Of a stretch of DNA of 64,000 nt, positions 34,949 through 42,864 are shown piece by piece; the first letter of the stretch is position 1, and every line of letters starts with the position of its first letter. Source of the DNA: Chloroflexota bacterium (GTDB lineage Bacteria > Chloroflexota > Limnocylindria > QHBO01); NCBI GenBank assembly GCA_040902225.1, contig JBBDXT010000005.1:81979-145978 (forward strand), given 5' to 3'. Under the pieces are notes generated by a model. The model was not told the origin of the DNA. It searched no databases and saw nothing but the letters and a program-made list of their open reading frames with translations. The translations under genes were made by a program, and so were the position numbers.

Positions 34949-35165
34949 ACGGGATAAGGGTGCTGATAAGGGTACTGAGACACAATTAGAACACCGAGAG
35001 GTCCGATCCGAGCGTGGATCGGGTCTCAATTTTCTGATTTGGTACCGCTTACCGGATGCGCGAGATTCCTATGTCATGCGACCCAATCTGGGTCGATTGA
35101 GCACGTTTGATTCGCGGTGGCACGGATTGGCGCGATGCCATAAGGGTGCTTATAAGGGTGCTTCA
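34949..35165 (+). repeat. Family I dispersed repeat, copy 4
   Basis: Left border pair GATAAGGGTGCT-GATAAGGGTACT (34950-34973), hairpin CCGATCC-gagcgt-GGATCGG (perfect 7-bp stem, 35001-35020), core GGTACCGCTTACCGGATGCGC (35039-35059), second hairpin CGACCC-aatct-GGGTCG (35077-35093), right border pair ATAAGGGTGCTT-ATAAGGGTGCTT (35138-35161). It abuts a truncated flavoprotein start on its right. Confidence 0.85.
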
Positions 35166-35229
35166 GCCGGACACCCACATGTTGCGTTCAGATTGGTCAA
35201 GCGATGCAGGTCCCTGGGGACCCGCCAGG

Positions 35230-35309
35230 CCGGCCAACGCCAGACGGCCTCCGACTTCCTCACCGCCGGTCCCCATGCCGAGGACCACCACGTCAACTTG
35301 CTCAGCCAT
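35230..35309 (-). pseudogene. N-terminal stub of a dihydrolipoamide-dehydrogenase-like flavoprotein
   Basis: ATG 35309 opens AEQVDVVVLGMGTGGEEVGG and RLALAGL, a Rossmann FAD-binding start (GxGxxG variant) of the pyridine-nucleotide disulfide oxidoreductase family. After ~28 codons the sequence turns into nonsense and then into the right edge of family I copy 4. The other ~430 residues are absent from the window. The gene has thus lost everything behind the repeat. Confidence 0.6.
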
Positions 35310-35594
35310 GTCGTTCAACCGTGCACACTCCCTAGCCAATTCAGTGTTGGGCCGCGTCGACGAGCGCGACCCGCGCGGGCCTCTTCCTCCGCGAGGGCAG
35401 ATCCGTCCGACCAGCGTGGTCAATCTCACCGGGGGAAAGCTGACCGCTGACCAGCGTGCGGACTGTCCTCGTAGCAGCGGAGCGCCGGCGACGGCCCGCC
35501 GCCCAGCCATTGCTCCATGGCACCCGTGCGACCCACACAATGCGCCGGTGGTCACCGGGTCCAGACCACGAGCCATGGGTGAGCCCTGTAACCG
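35310..35594. other. Intergenic region
   Basis: 285 bp between the flavoprotein stub and the end of the FAD monooxygenase gene. No gene or strong hairpin is seen. Confidence 0.4.
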
Positions 35595-36854
35595 CTAGAC
35601 GACCGTGCCGATCATCGCGGAGAGCCGCGCTCGTTCCGTCGCCTCGAGGACCCGAGGATCGGCGTACTCGGGGCCGCGAGTCTGCGTCCCGAGCAGGGAC
35701 CCGAACAGCTCGTCCTCGTACGTCTTCTCCGTCACCTCGAGCCGCAGCGGCGCGAAGGACGGCGAGAACTCGACGTGGAGGTGCTGCTGGATTCGCGCAT
35801 TGAGCGCGAGGATCGCGAGCCGCTGCCTTCGCTCGTCGGCATAGGACGCGAAGGCCGCCGGGTCCCAGTTCGACTCGTCGAGCAGGACTTCGGCGATGCT
35901 TCGAGCATCTCGCATCGCCATCGCAAGGCCCTGTCCGATGAGCGGGTCGACCCACCCCGCCGCGTCGCCGATCAGGACGAGACCCTCGTCGACCGGGTCG
36001 TCGACGAATGCCGAGCTGAGCGGGAAGGTTCCGCACGGTCCGTCCTGCCGCCCACCAGCCACCGCCCCGCCGAACGGCAGACTCGGGGAGTTCCACGCGG
36101 CGAGAAACCGCCCGACGCCACCTTCGCCCGTGAACTGCGACCGTTCCGCGATCGCGATGCAGACGTAGAGGCGGGCTCTTGCTCCGGCCTGGGGGAAGCT
36201 GATCAGGTGACGATCGGTCTCGTGGAGGGAATACCCCATCGTCGCGGGGGCTCCGTCCAACCCGCCCACGAGCATGCCGGCCGCGACGGATGTCGCCCCT
36301 TCCTCGCGCAGCCCGATGGACGCCTGTCTCCGGATTGTCGAAACCTTGCCATCCGCGCCCACCACGAGCCGGCACGACACCGCCTGGCGCGCGCCCGCTC
36401 CGGACCAGCTCACGGTGGGGGCGGAACCAAAGGTCGCGAGGACGTCGGTCGCTCCGCGGACGACGGTCGCTCCTGCGAGCGAGGCGGCTCCGGCGAACGC
36501 CTCGCAGGCCACGGGATGACGCACGTCCAGGATGCCCTCGATCCCCGGCACGCGATCACCGAATCCGACGGTCAGCGCGTTACGCATCACGGCATCCGGA
36601 TCGCTGCCGATCTCGTAAGCGAGCCAGTGTGTGAGCGTGACCGCGCCGTCCGGGTTTCCGACCAGGACGTCCTCGACGCCCGCCCGCCGGGCCTCGGCGA
36701 TCCCCCACGGCATCATGCCCTCACCTAGCACTCGGTCGCGGTATTCGGTCTGACGCTCCAGGAGGAGCACCCCGAGACCGCCGCGAGCCAGGGCGGTTGC
36801 CAGCGCGCCGCCGGCGATCCCACCGCCAACGATCGCCACGTCATACGCCGTCAT
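35595..36854 (-). CDS. FAD-dependent monooxygenase/oxidoreductase (PHBH fold)
   Basis: 419 aa. The FAD beta-alpha-beta motif is VAIVGGGIAGGALATALARG. The DG motif is VVGADGKVSTIRRQA, and the GD motif, binding the ribityl chain, is VLIGDAAGWVDPLIGQGLAM. These three place it with aromatic hydroxylases, halogenase-like and geranylgeranyl-reductase-like flavoproteins. The substrate is unknown, and there are no pathway neighbours. It lies alone between family I copies 4 and 5, its start 115 bp from copy 5. ATG 36854 has no clear ribosome site, consistent with a short leader. Soluble, without signal peptide. Confidence 0.85.
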   Translation of the reverse strand: MTAYDVAIVGGGIAGGALATALARGGLGVLLLERQTEYRDRVLGEGMMPWGIAEARRAGVEDVLVGNPDGAVTLTHWLAYEIGSDPDAVMRNALTVGFGDRVPGIEGILDVRHPVACEAFAGAASLAGATVVRGATDVLATFGSAPTVSWSGAGARQAVSCRLVVGADGKVSTIRRQASIGLREEGATSVAAGMLVGGLDGAPATMGYSLHETDRHLISFPQAGARARLYVCIAIAERSQFTGEGGVGRFLAAWNSPSLPFGGAVAGGRQDGPCGTFPLSSAFVDDPVDEGLVLIGDAAGWVDPLIGQGLAMAMRDARSIAEVLLDESNWDPAAFASYADERRQRLAILALNARIQQHLHVEFSPSFAPLRLEVTEKTYEDELFGSLLGTQTRGPEYADPRVLEATERARLSAMIGTVV

Positions 36855-36968
36855 CGTAGGGATGATCGGCAGCGCCGGGGCCGAACGTCAAGCTACCCGG
36901 GCCCGGGACCGTGAAGGGCCCGCCTGGACGAAGCCCCGATGATGCGATTGGGTGACGCCGCAGATTAC

Positions 36969-37168
36969 GGGTGCCCACAGAGTGCCGACAAACCGCATCC
37001 AAGCCGATTCTGAGCACGAATCGTGCCCTGGAGATGAGACTTGGTACCGCATACCGGATGCGCGGGATTCCGATGTCATGCGTCCCAGTCTGGGTCGATT
37101 GAGCGCGTTTGAGTTGCGGTGGTTCGCATGGCGCGATGCCATAAGGGTGCTTATAGGGGTGCTTCAGC
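36969..37168 (+). repeat. Family I dispersed repeat, copy 5
   Basis: Degenerate left border (GGGTGCCCACAGAGTGCC), hairpin GATTC-tgagcac-GAATC (37006-37022), core GGTACCGCATACCGGATGCGC (37043-37063), second hairpin region CGTCCCAGTCTGGGTCG (37081-37097), right border pair ATAAGGGTGCTT-ATAGGGGTGCTT (37141-37164) then CAGC. It lies 115 bp upstream of the FAD monooxygenase gene on the opposite strand. Confidence 0.82.
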
Positions 37169-37723
37169 CCCTTCGGATCGAGTTCGCCCCGATTGGTCAA
37201 GAATGCCTGGATTCCCCATGCCATCCGAGATCATCTCGGGACGTGAGATAGGACGTTCTCCTCCTCCACCAGCCCCACCGAGGTCTCGGGAGAGGTCCCC
37301 AGTTCGTTGCACCCCGGATGCCGCCGAATTCGGGCTCACAGTGGCGTTTCCCGAGACGGTCTCGGTTGCTATGGCGTCCCCCGCAGGTGCCGGGGCCGTA
37401 CTAGCAAACATTCCCATCGTAGGCAGACTGGAGGCCGACTCGGAATCGCGATCCGCCTGACGCCGCGCCTCCGCGCTGGCGGCGACATCGACGTCTCGCG
37501 CCAGGGGATGCAGCCTGTGCTGCAGGAGCTCATCGATGTCGAGGCTGGCCGGGCGATCGGTGCCGCCAGGTCAACCAGATCGCCCGTCGGCGCGCCGCGG
37601 AAGGCGACCATCGTCCTGGCCGATCAACGGATGAAGAACGGTCGGGCGCTCGAGCCGATTGACGAACCCGCCTTGAGCAGGCATGCCACACTGGCCTGAG
37701 ACGCGCAGGAGGTATGCCGCCCA
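37169..37723. other. Intergenic region containing family II repeat copy a
   Basis: About 550 bp before the cyclase gene. It holds only the family II repeat (37371-37460). No gene is supported. Confidence 0.4.
37371..37460 (-). repeat. Family II dispersed repeat, copy a
   Basis: Contains GCGTCCCCCGCAGGTGCCGG followed by GGCCGTACTAGCAAACATTC then CCATCGTAGG. Copies b (40472-40600) and c (52621-52730) share this. On the minus strand it opens a reading frame MGMFASTAPAPAGDA, conserved at the amino-acid level in all three copies. The inverted repeat GTCCCC/GGGGNC forms a hairpin. Confidence 0.65.
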
Positions 37724-40387
37724 ATGCCACCCGAGAGCAACCCGGCGCTGCCGACCGGCACGGTGACATTTCTGTTCACCGACATCGAGGGCTCCACGGC
37801 CCTCCTGACGCTGCTCGGCGAGGCGTACGTGACCCTCCTCGAGCGCCACGCCGAGATCCTGCGGACCGCGATCGCAACCAACAGCGGGACTGAAGTCAGC
37901 ACCGAGGGCGACGCCTTCTTCGCCGTCTTCCCCTCCGCGCCCGATGCCGTCGCGGCGGCAAGCAGGGCGCAGCGTGAGCTGGCGCGCCCCGGCTGGCCGA
38001 ACGATGCGTCGGTGCGCGTCCGAATCGGCCTGCACACCGGCGTGGCCCGCCTGGGCGGCGACAACTACGTCGGGCTCGACGTCCATCGCGCCGCTCGGAT
38101 CGCGGCCGCCGGCCATGGCGGCCAAGTCCTGCTTTCTGACGCGGCGCGTGCGCTCGTCGCCGAGGCACTGCCGGGCGACACCCACCTTCGCGACCTCGGT
38201 CAGCATCGGCTGAGAGACCTCGAGCAGCCCGTGCGGATCTGGCAGCTAGAGATCGATGGACTCCCTGCCGACTTCCCGGACCTCAGGACACTCGACGCGA
38301 GACCTGGGAACCTGCCGCGCCCGCTGACCGGCTTCGTCGGCCGGGAGCGCGAGCTGGCTCGGCTCATCCACCTGGTGCGCGGCCACCGCCTGGTCACCCT
38401 GACCGGTGCCGGCGGAACCGGGAAGACCCGCCTCGCCCTCAAAGCGGCCGAAGAGCTTCGCGACCACCTGCCGGACGGTGCCTTCTTCGTCGACCTGTCG
38501 GCACTGCGAGACCCGGCCCTCGTGCCGCTGGCCATCACGCAGGCGTTACGCCTTGGCGTCGATCCCGGCGGCGATGCGCTGCACGCCGCCAGAGGGTACC
38601 TGCGCGACCGCGAGGCGCTGCTGCTCGTCGACAACTTCGAGCAGGTGGTGGAGGCGGCGCACGTCGTCGAGGAGCTCCTGGCCGCCGCTTCCCGTCTCCG
38701 AGTCCTGGTGACCAGTCGCAGCCCGCTCGGCATCTATGGCGAGCAGGAGCTCGAGCTCCCCCCGTTCGACGTTCCTGCGGGCGGCTCGCTGGAACTGCTG
38801 TCGGCGAGCCCGGCGGTCGCGCTGTTCGTGGATCGCGCCAGGGACGTGAAGCCGGGATTTGAGCTCTCGGCGGATCAGGCCATCGCCGTCGCCGGAATCA
38901 TCGCCCGGCTCGACGGCCTGCCGCTGGCGATCGAGCTCGGTGCCAGCCAGGTCCGGGTGCTGACGCCGGCGGCCATCCTGTCCCGGCTGGAGGCCCATCA
39001 GCCGCTGATGCCGGCGGCGACGCGAGGCCGGCCGGCGCGGCAGCGCACGATGTGGGCCGCGATTGACTGGAGCTATGAGCTGCTCGATGGGCCCGAGCGG
39101 CGGCTATTCACCCGCCTCGCGGTGTTCTCCGGTGGCTTCTCACTCGAGGGGGCGGCGGCCGTCGCAGACCCAGGCGACCTGGGGATCGCGATCCTGGACG
39201 GGATCGCCGCGCTCGTGGGCAAGAGCCTGCTGCGCCAGACCGACGGGGATGCGGAGCCGCGCTTCGGGATGCTCGAAACCATCCGGGACTACGCCGGTGA
39301 GCGGCTCCGGACCGACTTCGACGCCGATGCCACTGAGCGGCGCCAGTCCGCCTTCTACGAGTCGTTCGCCGAGGCGGCCGAACCGCACCTCACGCGGATG
39401 GAGCAGGCATCATGGCTCGACCGCTGTGAGGTGGAGCGGCCGAATCTGCGTCGTGCCATTGACTGGGCGATCCGGAGCGGCGAAGCCGATCTGGGCTTGA
39501 GGATGGCCGCCGCATTGTGGCGCTTCTGGCACCAACGCGGCCCGCTCTGGGAGGGCCGCAAGGCGCTCGACCAGCTCCTCGCGCTGCCAGGTTCGTCGCG
39601 GGAAACGCGAGCCAGAGCGCTGTCGGCCGCCGGGGGGCTTGCCTGGTGGGACGGCGACTTCGTGGCGACCCGTCGTCACAACGAGGACGGGTTCGCGCTC
39701 TTTACCGCCGACGAGGAGACGACCGACCGGGTCCGGGCACTGTACGACCTGGGCTTAACACTGGTGTGGAGCGGGACGCAGGGCAATCTGAAGGACCTCG
39801 ACCGCGCGGAGGACCTGCTCCGTCAGAGCCTGACGCTTGCGGAACGGTTGGACGATCGGCACGGGAGCGCACGCGCCTATCGGGCGCTGGGCCTGGCTCG
39901 AGGCATCGCCCGCAAGGATCCGCGAGGCGCCATCCCCCTCTTCGAGCAATCAGTGGCGCTCTTCGAGACGCTCGGTGAGCGATGGGAGCTGAACGAATCG
40001 CTGATCGGTCTGGCCAACGGCCACCGATTCTCCGGCGACAAGGCGCGTGGCCGAGAGTATTACCTCCGCGGCCTCGATCTCATGGCGGCCGCCGGCAATC
40101 GTCCCGCGATGGCATGGCTCCTGTTTCTCGTTGCCGCCGTCGAGGGTGAGATGGGCCGGCACGAGCGCGTCGCCCGGCTGTGGGGCGCGGCGGAGGCGGT
40201 CCGCGAAGCGGCCGGAGCGATCCGACCGCCGGCCGCCGCTCTGCTCGTTGTGGACCCCCTCGGCACGGCACGGCAGGCCATCGGTGACGAGGCAGTCGAA
40301 CGCGCGCTTGCCGAAGGGCGAGCGATGGATCCCGAGGCGGTGGTCGCGTACGCCCACGCCGATGCCCCGATTGCCGTCGCCCAGTGA
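37724..40387 (+). CDS. Class III adenylate/guanylate cyclase domain fused to NB-ARC/AfsR-like ATPase and helical repeats
   Basis: 887 aa. Residues ~10-170 are a class III cyclase domain: FLFTDIEGSTALL carries the first metal Asp, STEGDAFFAVFPSAPDA the second, VRIGLHTGVA a core strand, and LDVHRAARIAAAGHGGQVLL the transition-state region. The adenine-selecting Lys is not evident, as in many related signalling proteins, so activity is uncertain. Residues ~205-500 are an NB-ARC-type NTPase: GAGGTGKTRLALKAAEEL (Walker A), ALLLVDNFEQVVEAAHVVEE (Walker B), VLVTSRSPLGIYGE, LDGLPLAIELGA. The remainder is TPR-like helices. Such proteins are cytoplasmic signal integrators. It is flanked by two family II repeats and not in an operon. 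Confidence 0.88.
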   Translation: MPPESNPALPTGTVTFLFTDIEGSTALLTLLGEAYVTLLERHAEILRTAIATNSGTEVSTEGDAFFAVFPSAPDAVAAASRAQRELARPGWPNDASVRVRIGLHTGVARLGGDNYVGLDVHRAARIAAAGHGGQVLLSDAARALVAEALPGDTHLRDLGQHRLRDLEQPVRIWQLEIDGLPADFPDLRTLDARPGNLPRPLTGFVGRERELARLIHLVRGHRLVTLTGAGGTGKTRLALKAAEELRDHLPDGAFFVDLSALRDPALVPLAITQALRLGVDPGGDALHAARGYLRDREALLLVDNFEQVVEAAHVVEELLAAASRLRVLVTSRSPLGIYGEQELELPPFDVPAGGSLELLSASPAVALFVDRARDVKPGFELSADQAIAVAGIIARLDGLPLAIELGASQVRVLTPAAILSRLEAHQPLMPAATRGRPARQRTMWAAIDWSYELLDGPERRLFTRLAVFSGGFSLEGAAAVADPGDLGIAILDGIAALVGKSLLRQTDGDAEPRFGMLETIRDYAGERLRTDFDADATERRQSAFYESFAEAAEPHLTRMEQASWLDRCEVERPNLRRAIDWAIRSGEADLGLRMAAALWRFWHQRGPLWEGRKALDQLLALPGSSRETRARALSAAGGLAWWDGDFVATRRHNEDGFALFTADEETTDRVRALYDLGLTLVWSGTQGNLKDLDRAEDLLRQSLTLAERLDDRHGSARAYRALGLARGIARKDPRGAIPLFEQSVALFETLGERWELNESLIGLANGHRFSGDKARGREYYLRGLDLMAAAGNRPAMAWLLFLVAAVEGEMGRHERVARLWGAAEAVREAAGAIRPPAAALLVVDPLGTARQAIGDEAVERALAEGRAMDPEAVVAYAHADAPIAVAQ

Positions 40388-40471
40388 CCCGGCCGGGTCA
40401 CGGTCAGTGGGCGCGAGAGCATTGCCCTTCTGAAGGCTCGCGCATCATGAGCGGCCGGAACGGTCCTTGCT

Positions 40472-40600
40472 TACTAGACGATCCATCGCTTGCCTGGGAA
40501 GTGAGCAAGCGTCCCCGGCAGGTGACGGGGCCGTCCTAACAACCATACCCATCGTAGGTCGCGGAGAACTGGAGTCGGAACCCCGTTCCGCTGAGCCGGA
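40472..40600 (-). repeat. Family II dispersed repeat, copy b
   Basis: ACTAGACGATCCATCGCTTG at 40472 and the hairpin block GCGTCCCCGGCAGGTGACGG at 40509, then AACAACCATACCCATCGTAGG-type sequence. The minus strand reads MGMVVRTAPSPAGDA. Compared with copy c there is an extra ~18 bp between the two parts. Confidence 0.65.
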
Positions 40601-40638
40601 GGGTGTCCCCGGACACTGAGGCCCAACGCGACGGACGG

Positions 40639-41022
40639 TTACTCGGTCGCCAGCACGAGACACGAGCTGAGTCGCGTCGCGTTCTCGCGGATTATCGACT
40701 CCGCGTCGGCGAGGATGTCTCGGATCCGCGGATCGACCACCTGGTAGCGGTTGTGGCGACCTTCTACGGTAGCGAGCACGTAGCCGCACCAGCGTAGGCA
40801 GGAGAGGTGGCTCGAAACCCGCCCCTGGGCGAGGCCGAGCTCGCGCTGCAGCTCGGACACGGTCCGCGGACGCTCCGCGAGCACTTCGAGGATCCGCACC
40901 CGGGTCGGGTCGGCGAGACCCTGGAAGAAGGTAGCCAGGACCTCCGGCCGGGTGAGCTGCGGGCGAGTGGCGGCGCTCGGCAGGTTGCTGAGCCCAATCG
41001 GGCTGGGCGGTTCGACCGTCAT
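40639..41022 (-). CDS. merR: ArsR/SmtB-family metalloregulator, CmtR-like cysteine set (probable MerR of ArsR type)
   Basis: 127 aa. The winged helix is LADPTRVRILEVLAERPRTV, SELQRELGLAQGRVSSHLSC and ATVEGRHNRYQVVDPRI. Cys75 and Cys79 in SCLRWCGYV lie in the recognition helix, and Cys121 is near the C-terminus. This spacing copies CmtR (Cys57, Cys61, Cys102), which binds Cd/Pb; ArsR-type MerR proteins in Streptomyces control mer operons. It should repress the divergent merA genes and its own operon until Hg(II) binds. It overlaps the HMA gene by ATGA. A palindromic operator lies in the divergent region. Confidence 0.88.
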   Translation of the reverse strand: MTVEPPSPIGLSNLPSAATRPQLTRPEVLATFFQGLADPTRVRILEVLAERPRTVSELQRELGLAQGRVSSHLSCLRWCGYVLATVEGRHNRYQVVDPRIRDILADAESIIRENATRLSSCLVLATE

Positions 41023-41273
41023 GCTCGTGTCCCGCTGGATCGGACGAAGGCGTTGTAGCCGGCCGCCCGGACCGCCGCGGTCAGGCGCTCCATCTCGACC
41101 GATGGCTCCGCCGCCACCCGGGCGCTGCGGCCCTCGAGACTGACGTCGGCTGCCTCGACGCCGGGGACCGACTCGAGCGCGGCGGTGACGGTTTGCACGC
41201 AGTCGTCGCAGGTCATGCGGCCCACGCCGAGGTCGATGTATTGAAGCTGCTCTTGCTGATTGTTCGCGCTCAC
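41019..41273 (-). CDS. Heavy-metal-associated (HMA) domain protein, MerP/CopZ-like
   Basis: 84 aa from GTG 41271-41273, supported by AGGAGG six nt upstream. It is a ferredoxin-like HMA fold with metal site VGRMTCDDCVQTVTAAL (GMTCxxC), then SVPGVEAADVSLEGRSARVA and LTAAVRAAGYNAFV. There is no signal peptide, so it would be a cytoplasmic Hg(II) or Cu(I) shuttle, handing metal to MerA or the regulator. The last bases overlap the regulator start. In the mer context mercury is the likely metal. Confidence 0.85.
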   Translation of the reverse strand: MSANNQQEQLQYIDLGVGRMTCDDCVQTVTAALESVPGVEAADVSLEGRSARVAAEPSVEMERLTAAVRAAGYNAFVRSSGTRA

Positions 41274-41330
41274 GGTGTTCCTCCTGATCGCCGCCAACTA
41301 GTGGCTGCGAGAGTTCGATACGACTGATGC

Positions 41331-41354
41331 CATACTAATACGCCTCTCCGTATG
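41331..41354. promoter_or_regulatory. Putative ArsR-type operator between merR and merA
   Basis: CATAC at 41331-41335 and GTATG at 41350-41354 form an imperfect inverted repeat (CATACTAATACG, then CCTCTCCGTATG) in the divergent control region, the usual place and size of an ArsR-family operator. It lies 58 bp from the HMA start and 80 bp from the merA start. Confidence 0.55.
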
Positions 41355-41434
41355 CCAGCTTACAGCGGCGCACCGTCCGATGGCCCAGCCTCGAGGCAGA
41401 CCTGACATCCCCTCACAGCGGAGCTCGTGACCAC

Positions 41435-42859
41435 ATGACCACGCCCTACGACCTCTTCATCCTCGGCTCGGGCTCGACCGCCTTCGCCGCCGCGATCAAG
41501 GCCAACGAGCTCGGCGCTCGGGTGGGCATGGTCGAGCGACGGACCCTGGGCGGCACGTGCGCCAACCGCGGCTGCCTGCCGTCCAAGAACCTCATCGAGG
41601 CGGCGCGGATCGTGTGGGAGGCCGGCCACCCACGGTACGCCGGTCTCACGCCGGCGCGGATCGAGGTCGACTTTCCGACGCTCATCGGCCAGAAGGACGA
41701 CGTGGTCCGCGACTACCGGGCCAAGAAGTACGCCGCGGTCGCCGACGGGATCGACCTCGAGGTCCTCGACGGCGACGCCCGCTTCGCCGCCCCGCACACG
41801 ATCTCGCTCGACGGCCGCACGATCGACGCCGATCGCATCCTCGTCGCGACCGGCAGCCGCCCAACGGTCCCGGCCATCCGCGGCCTCGACTCGGTCCCGT
41901 TCCTGACCAGCGACCTGCTCGACGCGGACGAAGCCGGGCGGCTGACCGAGCTGCCGGGGTCGCTGATCGTCCTCGGTGGCGGGTACGTCGCGGCCGAGCT
42001 CGCCCAGATGTTCGCCCGACTCGGCAGCCGGGTCACGATCGTCGCCCGCTCGGAGTTCCTCCGCGGCTATGAGCCGGTGCTCGGGCAGACGCTGGCCGAG
42101 TCGTTCCGGGCCGAGGGGATCGAGATCCTTGCCAGCACGCGAGTCGAGCGCGTGTCCGGCGACGGCCGGGGGGTGGCGGTCGCGGTCGAGACGCCGGACG
42201 CGCGCCGGATCCTGCGCGCCGACCGGCTCCTCGTCGCCACCGGCCGAACGCCGAACACCGAGAATCTCGAGCTCGAGACTGCCGGGATCGCCCTCGACGA
42301 GGCCGGGGTCGTCGTCGTGAACCGCGAACTGCGGACCAAGGTCGACCATATCTGGGCCGCCGGCGACGTCATCGGCCGCCAGCATGGCTCACAGATGGCG
42401 ACGCCGGTCGGAGCACGCCAGGGGCGGCTCGTCGCCGAGAACGCCCTCGCCGCGGCGAGGAAGCCGTTCGACGGCACGGTCATCCCGCGGGCGATCTTCA
42501 CCGACCCGCCGATCGGCACGGTCGGCCTGACGGAGGCGGAGGTCAAGGCGAGGCACACGCCCGCCGTCACGGCCACCACGCCGCTCGCCTATGTCCCAAG
42601 AGCCGGCGCGATCCACAAGCCCGAGGGCGTCGTGAAGATGATCGCGTCGACGATCGACGAGCGGATCCTCGGGGTTCATGTGATCGGCGAGGCCGCGTCC
42701 GAGGTCATCCACGAGGCCGCCATGGCAATGCATTTCAAGGCGACGATCGGCGACTTCGTTGACCTGATCCACGTCTACCCGACGATGAGCGAGGCGCTCA
42801 AGATCGGCGCCCAGGCCTTCAGCCGGGACGTCTCCAAGCTGTCCTGCTGCGCGGAGTGA
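41435..42859 (+). CDS. merA: Mercuric reductase
   Basis: 474 aa. Reduces Hg(II) to Hg(0) with NADPH and FAD in the cytoplasm. The FAD motif is FILGSGSTAFAAAIKANELG. The redox-active disulfide is GGTCANRGCLPSKN. The NADPH motif is LIVLGGGYVAAELAQMFARLG, and the second FAD contact VDHIWAAGDVIG. The hallmark C-terminal vicinal cysteine pair that hands Hg(II) to the active site is present as KLSCCAE. The N-terminal HMA domain of some MerA proteins is absent and is instead a separate gene on the divergent strand. The next flavoprotein gene starts 5 bp after the stop. Confidence 0.95.
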   Translation: MTTPYDLFILGSGSTAFAAAIKANELGARVGMVERRTLGGTCANRGCLPSKNLIEAARIVWEAGHPRYAGLTPARIEVDFPTLIGQKDDVVRDYRAKKYAAVADGIDLEVLDGDARFAAPHTISLDGRTIDADRILVATGSRPTVPAIRGLDSVPFLTSDLLDADEAGRLTELPGSLIVLGGGYVAAELAQMFARLGSRVTIVARSEFLRGYEPVLGQTLAESFRAEGIEILASTRVERVSGDGRGVAVAVETPDARRILRADRLLVATGRTPNTENLELETAGIALDEAGVVVVNRELRTKVDHIWAAGDVIGRQHGSQMATPVGARQGRLVAENALAAARKPFDGTVIPRAIFTDPPIGTVGLTEAEVKARHTPAVTATTPLAYVPRAGAIHKPEGVVKMIASTIDERILGVHVIGEAASEVIHEAAMAMHFKATIGDFVDLIHVYPTMSEALKIGAQAFSRDVSKLSCCAE

Positions 42860-42864
42860 CACCC

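Noticed and set aside
35341..36375. Arg/Gly-rich minus-strand frame in the FAD monooxygenase region
   Set aside because: Out-of-frame reading of the monooxygenase gene; composition is typical GC-rich noise.
33438..37168. Family I repeats as CRISPR array or integron attC sites
   Set aside because: Repeat units are ~210 bp, separated by whole genes, not spacers; they lack the R-box/L-box pattern of attC, and no cas or intI gene is present.
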